This document shows, one piece after another, positions 41,809 to 55,080 of a DNA stretch of 64,000 nucleotides. Position numbers and translations under genes: made by a program. The notes beneath the pieces were generated by a model. That model ran no database searches and was not told the DNA's origin. It saw only the letters and a list, made by a program, of their open reading frames with translations. The number at the start of each line of letters is the position of its first letter. Positions within the stretch are counted from its first letter, which is position 1. Source of the DNA: Gaeumannomyces sp. JS-464 (taxonomy: Eukaryota > Ascomycota > Sordariomycetes > Magnaporthales > Magnaporthaceae); NCBI GenBank assembly GCA_002197995.1, contig NGZR01000001.1, forward strand, positions 13,721,501 to 13,785,500. The letters run 5' to 3'.

Positions 41809-42895
41809 AGGAAAAAAGGCTGTAATGGGCCCCTGGCATCGGATTATCCCAGTACCACCCACTGCCAAAATGCTACTTAATTGCCAAGAAATGGCGTGCC
41901 AAGGATAAATGGAGTAGGTGGGGAATGCTAAAAGATAAATGTAATGGCGTATAAACTGGAGGAAACAAAGCGGAAAGCGGGCAAATGGCTGAAAATAACC
42001 TGACAATTCGCTGCATTAGCAACGTAGGGTGTGTGTAAAAATTTATTTTGTTTTACCCCACATTTTAAGGGTGTGTAATAACGTGGCCAAAGCGCCACTT
42101 TTAACGCTATGTAATTTTTTCCAGCTGCATTTTATTACCACACCCGGGCTTTTTACCCCTAAAAGAAAACAATCCTGCTTTTTTTTTTAAATTGTACGGC
42201 CGGGTAAAAATAAAATAAGTGGAGGAAAAGTTTAATTAGCACTTAGCTGGATAGTTTTTGCTAGGGTAAATAATAGGAAACGGTTAGCGGGATTATGGTG
42301 CAGCTTTTGGTTACATCTTTTTTTTCATGTCACGGCACGACAGTATGTTCCAAATATTCCTGGCTGTGAAAAAATGGCTTGCTATTCGGAAATGCTGAAA
42401 GCATCGCATTTAATGGTCGTGGGCCTAATGCCCTATGAAAAGTTACGTCGCCATCACGTGAATTGGGGCTAAAAACCCACCGAGCACCATGTCTTTGCCC
42501 GTAGCTTTTCGGCCTTCGAAGATCCCCACCCATTTAGGATCTCCATGCCACAAAATCTTCCCTAAGCAGCCCTTAACACTGTGCGCACTTCCTCCCAAAA
42601 TGCATTGGGTAATGCGGCTGTCGCAATCGCTTACCATACTTTAATGTCCCAAAGATACACTCGATGCGTTCGAAGAACAGTGCAGCACTTGTCAATTCTT
42701 GCGGGGATCAAGTACTTTATCCAAGCGGCACACAACGACGAAAATCGCATTAAAAACCTAACCATTCGCCGTCCTGCTTTTAGGCAAAGGTATTTCCTTC
42801 ATCCGGTCGGCGACGACGAGCTGTCGGTTTACGTCATTCTTTAAAGCCAGAAAAGGCAGGCGGTTATCGCATACCACCCTTTAATGCCTTTGCTG
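41809..42895. other. unassigned; diverged repeat of 41.1 kb, then host-like DNA
   Basis: About 41860-41945 repeats part of 41115-41225 (AAAATGCTACTTAAT and AAATGGAGT blocks). From ~42330 composition becomes host-like, with an 87-codon plus frame at 42581-42844 that I do not recognise. LINE B interrupts this stretch at 42905, and the same locus resumes at 49087. Confidence 0.4.
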
Positions 42896-43428
42896 CCTGG
42901 CTGCAGGTGAGTGAGTGAGTGAGTGAGTATATTTAACGTCAGTAAGTCGGGATCTACCAGTCCCTGCCTCCCAAGGGGCATATAACGTGCTAGCGCTACC
43001 TAAGCTAAACATTAGGCTACATGTTGCTATCCGGCGGCTAGCAGAATTAAACCCGAAGGCACACGAAGGTCGGGCCGCGTTCCAGCGCTCCTTGTTAGTG
43101 AGCGGGCAATCGGCGGTAGGGCGTATATATATACGCCAGGGCGTTGTAAAGCGCTGCGGGTGGTAGTAGTGCGTTCGGCCGGCGAGTATGCCGGTAAAGG
43201 GGTGGGGCCGGGTTTTAGGCTGGAAGGTCCTCGGGACCCCCAGGGCCCGGCCGGAGGTGCGGGGGACCAACGAGCCTATTGTTAGTCCTGGTGGTACAAA
43301 GGAAAAAGGTAAAAGGTGTAGGAGAATAAGGAAAAGGATGTATGCGGGCTTTTTAGGCCCTGTTATTATCGTCCAGCGATAGTGTAATAATTGGTAGCTT
43401 CGGCGAACGAAGCAAAAAGGAAAGGCTT

Positions 43429-46400
43429 TTAAAATAGCCGTTTCCAATATCCGGGCTTGTCGAAAGCCGGGGAGGGGTTCGCTATAAGCCATTTATTTTT
43501 TGCCGTTTTAGCTAACTTGCAAAATACAAGGTAGGAAGGGGATTTGTTTTTTCCGCAGCGGCACGAGTTATCGTTTTCGTGCTGGAACTTTCGGTGGTAC
43601 CAGTCGAAATCCCCGTAACCGGTGCGTGCGGCTATTAGCCGTTGCAGTACCCTCCGGTGCAGCTGCAACGCTTCGGGCGTATGTTGTGGTGCCGGCAGGC
43701 CTATAGCCTTATACCGATCCGGAAAGTTGTCCTTAAACCATGCGTTCCGGGCGTCCCGGGCCGTTTTCCGGGCTAAAGCCTTTACTCCGGCCACCGTTGG
43801 TTTAAAATGTTGGTATTGGCAGGGCCGATCCCAACTTTGCTTCGGCGTTTGCCTTTTCGTTTCCGGGGATTCCCATATGGCCCGGGGACCAGCGTACGTA
43901 TACCTGGTGTTTATCCATAAGGCAATGGATTTTTTTAAAGCCTTTGTGAACTATCAGGGGCCGTGCTTAAACAGCCGTTGGCCGCCGAGGTGTTATCGAG
44001 GCACAAGTGGAAAGTGCAATTGCGGAAGCTCCAAACGGCTTTACGGAGGCCCATCCGGGCCCCTTCCGCCTCGCCGTCGAATACTTCCGCGGGATGCGCC
44101 AGCCGGCCGTGCCCGGAAAGTTTGCGTTGGCCGGCTTGGTATATTACCCAGCCGTATCCAACTGCTCCGTTTTTGCTTTGGACCCGTCGCTATATATTAT
44201 AACGTCGGTGGGTGGGAGGGTGCAAAGCCACGCCGTAAATGCTTTAGCGGCTGCTTGCTTTTCTTGTATGGCCACCGTAAGCCCCGTATATTTATAAGGA
44301 GGTAGGCCGGGCGGGTGCAAGCCGGAAAAAGTCCGGCCGTCCTTTGCAAAGGTTGCAAGCTTGCCGGGTAAGCCTGCCTAGGCCCTCGGGCGTTAAAGGG
44401 CCGGCTTGGCCGCTGCGGCCAGGGGGTGTTTTTCCGGAACCGTATTTATACGGGCCGCAAAACGGAGGCGGGCTTGTTAAAAGCGCCTGGGCGCTTGGGA
44501 TGCCGGATTCGTAATGCAATGCGTTTATCGGTGTGGTTTTCCAAGCTGGGACCACTGCCTTAAGGGACGCGGTTAAGGCTTTATCGACCCGATCGATTAA
44601 ATGGCCTTGGCGGATAATTTGCTGTTGTGCCGGCTTGTACGGGTGTGGTTTAGTTTTACCCCTATACCATACCTCGGCCCCGTATAAAGCCGTAGGGATT
44701 ATAACCGTTGTAACGGCTTTGTAAACCGAATGTGCCGGTATCCCCCTATCGAATTCGTAAGCCTTCGGAGTGGTTGGCAACGCTTTGGGCTTTTGCAGCC
44801 CTGTTTTCCACGTGGGCTTTAAAATTAAGCCTTTGGTCGAAAAGGACCCCTAACCACCGTAAAGCTCCTGTAGCTTGTTATATGGTAAGCCCTCCGCCGT
44901 AACCGCTGGGGTTGTGGGATTTCTCCGTTTGGAAAAATGCATAAGCTCGCACTTCCCCGGGTCGAAAGCAACCTTATTAGCCCTGCCCAACGTAGGATTT
45001 CCGTAACCGTAGCCCTGCTTTACGGGAGCACTTCCGGAGTGCTACCCGTTACGCAAATGCCTATATCGTCCGCGTATCCGTACCTAATCGCTTTTGCTTT
45101 GGGTAGGATTTCGGCCATATAAAGCATAAATAGGACCGGTGACGCCGGTAACCCTTGGGGTAGCCCGCAGTCCGGGGAAAAAGGGGTGCCGTGGCGTCCT
45201 CCAAACGCACTTTAACCACCCTGTTTCCTGCAAAAGATAATACCCATCGTACTAACGTTAAATCCCAGCCTTGGTTTAAAAGCCTTTAAAAGCCTCCGGC
45301 GAAGTACGGCGTCGAAAGCCCCTTTGTACATCCATGGTAACGAGGGCGGCCGTTTTATGCTTTTGGAAGGCCCGTTCCACCTCGTGGGCCACGCATGCCG
45401 TTAAATCGATGGCGGCCTTTTTCGGGGTAGCCCCGGCGTGTTGCGGGGCTATAAGCCCGTGTTGTAATGCGAGGGATGCCATCCGCGAAGCCACCAGCCG
45501 CTCCAGCCCTTTTAAGCACGGGAGTAAAGCTATCGGGCGGTAGGATTTTGGGTCCGTTAAATCCGTTTTATTCGGCTTTTTCAGCATAACCACTTCCGCT
45601 GTGCGGAAAGGGCTGGGTGGTGCCCGGCCCTAAGGCAAGCCTCGAAAAAGGCCCTAACGTATTCCCTATTGCCGGCCACGCCGCTGTAAGTAGCTTAACC
45701 GTTAGGGAATCGACGCCCGGGGCCGTGTTTGCCGTGCCAACGGTGCACTTCCGGCATTCCTTTAAAAGGACGTGGGGGTCCCACGGGAGTTGTGCGGTTT
45801 TTAGCCCTTTGCTGTAACGGGTCCTTGTAAGTCGTCCTCCGCCGTAAACCTACGGAGGATTTTGCGGCCTAATGCTTCCGCTTTATCCCTGGGGCTATTA
45901 TAACCTCCCCGTTAATATTTAACGGGGGAAGCCGTATAGCGGGTGTAAGTTTATGCCACTTTACAGCACGGTATAGCGCTTTCGGGGAATCCATTTCCTA
46001 GCACGCTGGCCCAATGCTGTTTTTTAGCCGTCCGAACCGTTGCTTTTAAAGCACGGGCTTCGGCCGTAAAAGGCCCGCCGTTTCCCATAGCTTTTGCAAG
46101 TCCCGTTAAGCGTTGGCGCACTTTTCGTTCCACCAGGGTTGGCCTTTTCTTTTAGCTTTAGGCCCCCGGCCGAAAGCCATTAACGCATTTTTTAATAAGT
46201 TTGTTAATGCTTCGGCCGCTTTATCCAGGTGTTCCGCATGCCTGGGTTTGTAAGTGGTGGCAATTGCCGGCCCCCGTTTACCGCGTTTGCGAAAAACGGT
46301 AGTTTATCGTTTGGTAGCGTAATACGCCGGCAGTCCGGAACGAAGTTATTGCGGTTAGGAATTTCGATCCGTATCGAGCGGTGGTCCGAATCGGTTGCTA

Positions 46401-47063
46401 GCGAAAGGTCGATTTCCGCTGTTGCTAAAAGGGCGTTGGAAAAGGTAAAATCCAAAACGCCCCGTCGTTATGCGTAGGTTGGCCTGGTCGGTAAGTAGGA
46501 GGTTATAAGTATTAGCCCATTGGGCTATATCTTGGCCCCTATTCCTATTACCTTTAACCGGATCCCACGCCGGGAACCTGCGTTAAAGTTTCCAGCTATA
46601 ATGCATTTTGCCGTTAAGGCGCCAACGTAGTAAAAGGTCCAACGAGGGTTCCGAAGGGTCCTTAAAAGGCCTATATATACGTTAACGAAGGTGCATTTAG
46701 CGACGGTAAGCCAAAAGATGTCCCGGGTGTTGCCTGCCGGCCGGTCCGCTACGGGCCGAAACCCCGGGTTTTTCCGTACGTAAGTTATTACCGAGGCCTG
46801 GTTTGGTTCGTGCCAGCTATTTACCGGAGTAAATAGCTCGTACGACGGGTGGGTGCAAAGCATAAGCTTCCCTTTCCACGCGCTAGGGGCTCCTGCATTA
46901 GCACCACGTCGATATTTTGGCTCCAAAATAGTTGGAGTAAAGTAGCCCCCGCCTTAGCTACGTCGAACGTTCGCTTGGCGGCGGTTAAAGCACGGCGTTC
47001 GGGGCGAAGCCCCGGGCGCCGGGCCCTATTGCCATGCGTTTGTATCCGGTTGGCTGCTGGCAT
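43429..47063 (-). pseudogene. LINE B ORF2 (endonuclease, RT, RNase H), frameshifted
   Basis: It opens at the ATG at 47063. Endonuclease pieces lie at 46926-46204 (I-I-A-G-N-F-N-A-G, with N where copy A has D; later D-S-D-H-R-S-I). RT: S-Y-R-P-I-A-L-L-P at 45593-45276, and the Y-A-D-D codons at 45065-45076. RNase H lies at about 44200-43860, and the terminal Cys motif (C-R-C-G-K-N) near 43560. At least six frame breaks. Confidence 0.85.
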
Positions 47064-47146
47064 ACGTAAAAGCGGCGTTGGTGTATTGGGGCTTTGGCCC
47101 TAAGTTGTTGGCCGGCGGTACCGTCGGTTTCCTCCAGGGTTTCCGG

Positions 47147-48942
47147 TTATTTCGATAGCCCTTTCGGGCTCGGGGAGGTCCAGTTCCATATCCGCCAGTA
47201 CTTCGTATTGGTTGTTAAAACTAACCCTAAGCCTTTTGGCAGGGTGCCTTCCTTGCCGGCCGTACGGGCCGCGCCCTCGGGGGCCAGCGGATTTGCCGGG
47301 CTTACCTCGGCAGCGTCGGCGGTGGCAGCAGCGGCAGGAACGGCGGCGGCGGCGGGGGTAACGGAAGCAGCGGCGTTACCGGTACCGGCCGCGGGATTGG
47401 CATTAGCGGTAACGGTTACAACGGAATTGTCCGTAGTAACCGCGGTTGCAGGAAGGGCGTTGGCGGTGGCGGCCGCGGCGGCCGCGGCGGTCGGCGGCAG
47501 CGGCGGCTTCCACCTTTTTTACCGCCGCCCGGTAGCTTGTGCCCCTAATTTCCTAACCGCGCCTTTTTCCCCACGGGTTAAATGCTTTAGCACTCCGTTT
47601 ACCCGTACAGGCTTTATAGGGCAGTTCGGGTGGTCGGCTGGGTACGGGCCCGAACAGTTTGCGCATTGCGGAAGGGCCGTGCACGGCGATGCGTGCCGGC
47701 CGTCGTTCACTTTCCCGCACCGGAGGCACCTATCGGCCCGGGCACAGTTGCGAGCCACGTGAAAGCCGTGGCAGCCGGGGGTATGTTGCGTAACCGGCGG
47801 GTGTCGTTGTACGCGGCGTGAAAAAACGTAATCCCCCAAAGCCTAAACCCGGTTACGCGCGTGTAAAAGGATATAATCCATAATATACGCCTTTGGTAAT
47901 TAGCGCCGGCCCCGGAGGGCTTAACGCTTACTGGCTTTAGCCCTGTTTGGGCTTCGACTTCCTCCCGGACCAGCTTTTCCGATACCGGGACGCTTTGTCC
48001 GAGGCCGTTCGTTAAGGACGTGGGGCATCCGGAAATCACGTAGTTAAACCAGATTTCGGGCTTTTCGATCCTTTCGGCGTTATATAAACGGCCTAATTCG
48101 GATCGATGCTGCAAAAGCCGGCTTTGGATATCCGCCGTTTTTGCTTTTAGCACGAACCCAGTAGGGGTTCGATAAGCTTCCGGGACGTCGGCTGTCGTAA
48201 ACGGCAGGTCCCTGCTATCGGCAAGGGCTTTGCGAATACTAAAGCCCGTTTGGTTGGCCCAAGCCTGTTTTTCCTCCGGGATTTTAACAAAAACCCGGAA
48301 ATCGGCTTTGGGCCGGGCGGGAGGGCGGGGCTCCCGGGGTGCACGGTTTTTTAAAGCCTGTGCGGGTTGCTGGGGCTGCTGGAGCCCTGTTCGGGCCGCC
48401 GCCGCGTAAGTGGTCGGGGGCGGGCGTTGCGGGTTAGGCGCGTAAGGTTCCGGGGCCGTAGGGGTTTTTTCCCTTTGGGCCGGCGTTGGCAGGCCGAAAA
48501 GGGCTTGTTTGGCGTATTCGATAAAACAATCCTTCCAGCCGTTGGCTTCGGGGATTGCCTCCAGTGGGAGGGAAGCGATGCCGGCGTCGATAAAGCGGGC
48601 GAGGGTTGTGCAAATTAAAGCCGTTTGCTGTTGCTTGCGGCTGTAACTCGCAACAATTTCCTCCGCGGCCGCCGCAGCCGACCCGAGGGGTGGGCGCGTA
48701 GGCCGGGGGTGGGAAAGGGGAAAAGAAAGGAAAGGGGCACCTGTGCCGGTGCTGCCGTCGTGGGTGCCTTCCTGGCCCTGAACGGGCCCTGTTGGGTTTG
48801 CGAATTCCGCAACGGGGACGGCGTGGTCGGGTGCGCTAACGCGCGGGGGGCCCGGGTGGCGACGCGTTCCTCCGGGCCGTTGGGCCGACGAGGAGGGCGC
48901 GCGCCACCCTATTGGCCGAAGGGGGGCTGTTGGCAACGGCAT
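47147..48942 (-). pseudogene. LINE B ORF1 (gag-like), best-preserved copy
   Basis: This copy is open for 411 codons (48942-47707), from the ATG through the Pro/Ala-rich region, central domain (A-D-F-R-V-F-V-K-I-P-E-E-K-Q, E-I-W-F-N-Y-V-I-S-G-C) and G-F-R-L-W-G-I. It then shifts frame just before the Cys/His knuckles, which continue in another frame (47839-47519: C-L-R-C-G-K, C-A-N-C-S-G). The Ala-rich tail reaches the TAA at 47147-47149. Confidence 0.85.
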
Positions 48943-49086
48943 GTTGCCGTCGCCAGCGCCGTTGGCGGGCGTGGTTATTGGTTGGGTCGCTAATTGGCGG
49001 GTGTTAAGGATTTGTATGCAATTTGGCAGTGTGCACTAACAGCGCAATGCCAAGAATTGGTAAATTCGAAAAAGGTCCTGGCTGCA

Positions 49087-49842
49087 AGTGGAGCCGACGT
49101 GGGATTGCAGTTTATTACTTCCCTCGCGGGCTTCGATATGTTCGTTTGGGCAACACGACCTTGTGGGGCTTAGCGGTATCTTTCTCGCGCGAGCAGGCGG
49201 ACGAAGCGCGAACAGGCGGCGGGGTTTAGGAATAAAAGGGGGTTAGCAAAAGTGGAGCTTACGAAACTAATAAAGATTTGGAGGTGTGGGGGAAAACCTA
49301 TAACATTTTCCAGAAAATTTGTTGGTTTTCTGCGTAGGTATTTTCCTCGGTGGTGGGACCGAAGGCAGGCACCCACTTTTTTTCGTTTCCGTGCGCATAT
49401 AAAAATGTTCGGATTATATGGTTTCGGCCGAGGAAAAAGGAAGAAACCTTGGCAAGGCTGCAGCTTTTAACCAAGACGAGTAAAGGACGTAGTTTGGGGA
49501 AGTACGTACGCGGTACGTGTATAATTAAGGACGGCTTCACTGCCAATTAGCGTCGGCAAGCGAGCCTTTCCTGCCGCGTGCCCCACCCACGTTACAGCGA
49601 TTAAGAAATGGTGGGTTCCGTGTATTAACATTAGGCAGCCGTGCCTATACGATCCTCCGGCCCCATACCCGCTGTCCCCAAAATGTTTTGGGCAGGCAAG
49701 TGCTTTTAAAGCATAAACCGAGCTATCGACGGAGGCATTTGAGAAGGGCTGACATTGTTTCGCAAGGCTGGAAACCAAGTGTGCGACGCTTTTTAAAGGC
49801 CGTTAGGAACCGTCGTCTTCCCACGGGAACAAAGCCTAGGGA
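49087..49842. other. unassigned, resumes the locus split by LINE B
   Basis: Joined across the LINE, the flank would continue the host-like sequence ending at 42905. Open frames at 49467-49778 (minus) and 49688-49930 (plus) have no recognisable domain. Confidence 0.35.
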
Positions 49843-50118
49843 TGTTAACCCGCCCAGCGGTGATATTGTAACTATAGCAAAGTGTAACAAAAGGACAATA
49901 TCGGCTTGGAAAAATTATATTACTTTATAAAAGCTAATAATCTTTTAGGGCCTTAAAAGATGCTTAAGGAGCCAGAATTTGCTAAAGGGATTTAAAGGAG
50001 AAGAAGGGAATAAATAAAGGGACTTTGTGGTCCGTGCGGTGCTCGAGCGCCCGGGGCACCTTTTCCGGCCTTGGCCCTTATTGGTCGCCTTACTTTTAAG
50101 TTGGGCACTAATTCCTTG

Positions 50119-50153
<35 letters not shown>

Positions 50154-50187
50154 CAATCCCCGTCCACGTGACCGCTTCCGTGTAACA
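49843..50187 (-). repeat. candidate 3' LTR of the 50-55-kb Gypsy
   Basis: On the minus strand a purine tract (complement of about 50190-50203, AAGGGAAAGGAGGA) is followed by TGTTACACGG at 50187, as at a 3' LTR start. The other end is uncertain; GGTTAACA at 49843-49850 (minus) would give TGTTA/TAACA ends. No second LTR copy was found to confirm it. It would contain the G32 run. Confidence 0.35.
50120..50151 (+). repeat. G homopolymer, 32 bases
   Basis: Uninterrupted G32 between CCTTGC and ACCAATCCCC. Such length is rare in fungal genomes; it may be a real slippage tract or a sequencing/assembly artefact. Confidence 0.9.
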
Positions 50188-50219
50188 CTATCCTCCTTTC
50201 CCTTAGGCTTGCCCCGAAA

Positions 50220-53200
50220 CCTTTATGCTTAAAATCCCGTGGTTTGGTGGGGTATTTGCTATGGAAGGCCTTAACTTCCGCTTTGGCTTTTTCACCGTCG
50301 AAATGCTCCCAAGGTTTTTAAGTCCAGTTTTTTTTGGCAAAGTGACCTTCCCATTTTACGAGGTACTTGACTTTGTTTTATACCTTTATGGAATTTATAA
50401 TTTTCTCAATTGTATATTTTCTTTCGATAGGAAGGGCGTTACGTAAAACCTGGTTAAGGTTAAGCCGGCCTAAATGCTAGCGCGATATAGCTCGATAAAA
50501 AATACGTAAAAAGAATTATGGATTTTCCAGGACGTAAAAAAAGCAAGCCATACTACCGTAAAAGAAATTACTTTAATAATCCGGAAAGGCTAAGCATTTT
50601 AAAATCGAGCTTTTTGGCAAGGCGGCGGGTTTTAACGTAACGAGCGTTAAGCATAACGAATTATCTTTCGGTAAAAATCGGAAAGGGGCTTTTTTTTTGT
50701 TTGCCTAGTGCTTTATCCGTTCCCGGGCTTTATTAAAACATTTTTAAGCTTTTTGGTGCATTTGGGTTATCTAATAAGCGTAAAGCTTGCTAGTTAGGTT
50801 GTGTGTTTAGCCAGGAAAAAGGGGGTTGTTCGAGGTTAAGTAATAGCCGTAATTAGCGAAAAAAAAATAACGGAGGTATTTGCCGAAGCAGTATTATTGT
50901 AAGCGAATTCCGCTATAGAAAAAGATCGACCCAATTGGTTATATTATAATTGATAAAAGAACGGAGGTAAGCTTTTAAGCTTTAATTAAATCGTTTAATT
51001 TACCTATTCGTTTAAAGGTAAAAGGCGGTGTTTATGCGCGACTTTATCCTTACCAAATAAAGGAAATTTTTTTATAAATATGCTGTAAACTTAAAATCCT
51101 TATTAAAAAAATATCCAAAAGCATAGTTACTATGCAATCGCTAATATTTTTTGGCGAAAATGCGGATAAAATTATCCGTTTTTTTCTCGTTTATTTTAAG
51201 CGGCATAAAATGCCCCATTTTGGTAAATAGGTTTACCATTTCCCAAATAAAATCACAACCGTTGGATAAAAGCAAATCGATAATAAAATTTATAACGACG
51301 GTTTTCCAAAGTTGGTAGTGTAATTTTATAGGCTAAAAAGGTCCGAAAAAGGCGTATTTTAGAGCTTTATTTTTTTGGCATTCCAAACAGCTCCGGACAT
51401 ATTCCTTAATTGCCTTTTCGATGCCGGCCACAAAAGTGGCGAATAATTAGCTCGAAAGTTTTGTTTATCCCCATATGTTTCGCAACTTTAATATCGTATT
51501 CGAATTCGAAGATTTCTTTTTAAAAAGCCGTAATTAGCACTTATAGTTTGTTTTTATAGTAAAAAAGTTCATTTTTTACTTTTTTTCTTTTCCCGAAAGC
51601 CTTAAAGCGTTTTTAATACTCGGGGTTTTAAAATCCGAGCTTTTTAACCTTTTTTATAAAGGCCGATGCCTATTTAAACGTCGGGATATTGCACAATTTA
51701 GCTAGGGATAAAAGAAAGGAAAACCTTTTATATTTAAATTTAACGGAATCCCCTAGGTTTTCCGTTATTAGGAAGTGTTTTTTTGCAAAATCGTTGTAAT
51801 CGGTTAATTCTCATTCCCCTTTTTTTTAAGTTAATATTACGGGAATTTCGATAGTATATCAGCCTTTCGTTTTGCCTTTCCGGCCGGTAATTAATTAAAA
51901 CCAATAGTTTGCCATTGTTAAGCCTACCGGGCTTGCTTTTTATTAAGAATTTTAACCGTAGTAAAGTAAGCCAGGTTTAATGGTTTATAAAAACCTTTAT
52001 TCGGTGTTAAGCACTTTCGAAATAATATTTCCACTTCGCGAAACTATTTACGATAGTTAGCAATTCTTTATTATAAATCTTGTAATTAATTTCGGCTAAA
52101 ATCATTTTGCGAAAGTGGAAAGTAACGGGGTGTAGCTTCCCGTCGTCGGGGTTCCGTTAAAATAGGACAGTTTCGATAGCAAAGTTAAAAAAGTCCGTTT
52201 CCATAATAGCGGGAATCGCTAGGTCGAAATGGCATAAGATCGGGGTAATGTAACGCCATTTTAAAGGTATTAAAGCTGCTTGCATATCCGGGGTCTAAAT
52301 CCATCGATTTTTAAGCAATGCATTGGCCGTTATTAAAAGTTTTACAATTTTGGAAAACCTTTTAATAAACCTTTTGTAAAAGTTCGCGAAGCTTACGAAA
52401 GATTAACAATTTTTAAAGTATTTAAGCTCTTTTTATTAAAGTACGGTATTAACTTTGCTTTATATTATGGCGATACCGTTTGGCCGATAATGTAACCGAG
52501 GAATTCGACTTTTTGCATACCTTAGCTGCATTTGCGGGGGGCTATCGCCAAGTTATGCTTAGTAAATCGTCGAAAACTTCCTTTACGAGGTTATTATATT
52601 TTTTTTTCGGTTTCGGTATAAAATAAAAAGGTCGTCGAGGATATTAAAAGTCCCGAATTGATAAGGTTTATAAAAATGTGGTTTATTAAGCCTTAGAACG
52701 TCGCCGGGGCGTTAATTAACCTTATAAGCATAACGTATATTCGAAAAAGCCGTATTTATAACGGAAAGCTATAAGCCATTCGTAACCTTTTTTATTTAAT
52801 TAAGTTAAACTTTATTTTAAGGTTTATTTTAGTTATCCATTTGGCTTTCGGAATTTATCCTAAAGTTTAGTAATAAATAGGATAAGGTATCGGATAAAAA
52901 TTGTTTTAAAATTTAAATCCTTATAATTAATAACTGGACGAAAAGGGTTAAAAAGGTTTTTTTTATTTACGAATAGCAAAAGAAAGCCAACGGCCGAGGT
53001 GGAGCGCCGGATTTTTCCTACCTTAAGGTTTTTTTAAAGCCAAAGCTTAAAAACGTTAAGCTTTCGTTAGCTTATATTGTAAAGGGGTCCCCAAATAGGT
53101 TTGGCTTTTTTTTTAAATTTATAGTATAATTTTATGGCTGGTGGTCCGCTAAGCGTATAACGGCTTTATCCGATATAATCGGAAAAAACTTTTTAAATTT

Positions 53201-54950
53201 TTCGGGGACGGCCGCGAAACCGTCGGCAACTTCCATTTTAATAAAGTTAAGGCTGATTTTTTAATCGCCGCGATTATAACCGGCTCGACGGTTTGGAAAT
53301 CCGAAAGGTTGCGAAATCCGTGCGGTGCCGGGCTTTAAGGCTACGACACTTTTTGCACGCCTCGGACCAAAATGTATTTGCTAGGTTTTCCCAAAGGGTT
53401 TTGGGTTATAAATTTGTAATTACCAATAGGGCAGGATTACGTCGCAATTGGGGTTTAAATCGCTAACTTCGAAAAGTGATTTGCGATTGGTAATTTTAAT
53501 AACGAAGGTTATATTAGGAAGGTATTAGCGCCATCGATTTTATAAAAAACCATCGTAAGCCGTTATAAGCCGAGGAACCTTCCGGTTTACCAGGTATTAT
53601 GTTAAGCCTTTTGCAACCTTAAAAAAAACGACGGCAATATCGCTCCCTATATTTAATAATACCGTATTTAGGTTTTTAAGTGCCTTTCGTTTTAAGGTGC
53701 ATAGTAACGATAAAACGGCGAAGCCGGATCGAAAAGGTCCGGTATCCAAAGCCGCCACCCTAGCTAGTTAACAATCCGAATCGGATTTAATAAGCTCTTC
53801 GAAAAGTCCTATCGAAAAGGTTATCGCTAGTAGTAATAGCGGCGATTTAGCTTTTTTGGGGTTTAGTTCCGAGGGGGTCGCTAAAAGCGACCCTTTTATT
53901 GCTAGCTAACCTTTGCTAAGGGCGGCGGAAATTCCTTACCGACGACGTCCTTTTTCGCGAAACATTCCAAAATGTAATGGTTTTTTGTTTACACTTTTAG
54001 CATATGCTTTTGCTTATTTTTTTTAGTTTATATCCTTTTGGTTAACACCTTTTAATGCTTGCTTAATAAAAGGCTAAATATAGTTCTTTTAATCGCCGAT
54101 TGCGGCTTTTTTAACTACCGGCTTTAAAAATTAGTTTAAACTGTTGGCCTTTTTAAAGCTATTATCGCGGGGACGGCCCGCGTTCGAGCGCTTTTATGTT
54201 AAAACGGGCCCTTTTTTTCCCGCTTGCGATTTTAATTTTGGATTTTAAAGCATAACCTTATAAATTTTTCTTACTTGCTAAATAGCAGTTAAAAATTTTT
54301 CGTTCGTATCGGGAAAGCCTTTTCGTTGCAAATATACAAAACGAGTAATTTCTTTCGGCAAAATGCTAAAAATGTGCTTTCGGAAAGTAATACCGAACTA
54401 TTGCACGGCTTTGTTAAAATCGAAAAGCTTGGTAATATATTGTACTATATTACCCTTATATTTAAATTTTCGCATTTTTCAGGCGTTGCGGTAATGTTCG
54501 ATAGCGTTTTTAAAACGCTTTTAAAATGCGAACGAATAGGCCCGCTAGTTGTTTTCCAATCCCATTTCCCGTATAAACCTTATACGCTAATAATGCCAAA
54601 CCTAAACGTTTTTAATAAAAAGAAATTTAACCTAATTAATTTTTATAACGTCGTTCGAGAAGCTATCCGCGTATATTTTTATATAAGCGGTAATGCGGAA
54701 TTATTAAAGCCTAAACTTTGCTAGGTTTTTTTTTCGTATTTTTTAAATTTATTAAGCTGGATTGGGTTAATAATAGCGGTCGGGGCAATAGGTCGATTAA
54801 AACCGCGTTGGAGTTTTCTAATAACTTTTCGAAGTCCGGAATTCCTAAATCGTTTGGACTTTTTCCGTTAGTTACTTCGGCCGTTTCGGTCGCGATTGTT
54901 TTCGTTAAAAAACGATTCGAAAAAATCCGATAAGTTTTTTAAAACCGCGA
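50220..54950 (-). mobile_element. chromodomain Gypsy (chromovirus) relic, RIP-degraded
   Basis: Minus strand, read from 3' to 5'. The chromodomain at about 50250-50445 reads Y-T-I-E-K-I-I-N-S, K-Y-L-V-K-W-E-G-H, then F-H-S-K-Y-P-T-K-P-R. Integrase traces, including zinc-binding and core regions, lie at about 50900-51700. RNase H at about 51880-52160 shows H-P-V-T-F-H-F-R-K-M, Y-N-K-E-L-L-T-I-V, and L-N-N-G-K-L-L-V-L. RT sequence at about 52350-53100 is badly mutated. Protease/gag would lie at 53.2-54.9 kb but I could not read motifs there. Plus-strand open frames at 54326-54933 are probably shadows. Stop-rich, TpA-rich. Confidence 0.75.
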
Positions 54951-55080
54951 TATAATTGGGAGGTTCGTTAAATGGTTTTTAAAAAAAGGCACCGAATAAT
55001 CCTCCTAAGTTGCCCAAATGCCGGGGCCTGGTAATAGCGGTGCGGTATTGCTAATAGGCCGCGGCGGTTATGGCTTTAAC

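Larger units (their letters stand above)
42906..49076 (-). mobile_element. LINE retrotransposon copy B (Tad1/I-type), near full length
   Basis: Same family as copy A, inverted. The 5' end is at 49076 (complement ACCTTTTTCGAATTTACC) and the 3' (ACTC)n tail at 42906-42929. The target duplication CCTGGCTGCA lies at 42896-42905 and 49077-49086. It is 6.17 kb long. Differences from copy A are again chiefly one- to few-base indels. Confidence 0.95.

Noticed and set aside
54326..54933. Plus-strand frames of 132 and 71 codons as candidate genes
   Set aside because: They lie antisense in the Gypsy relic, AT-rich, without motifs; RIP makes such frames on the non-coding strand.
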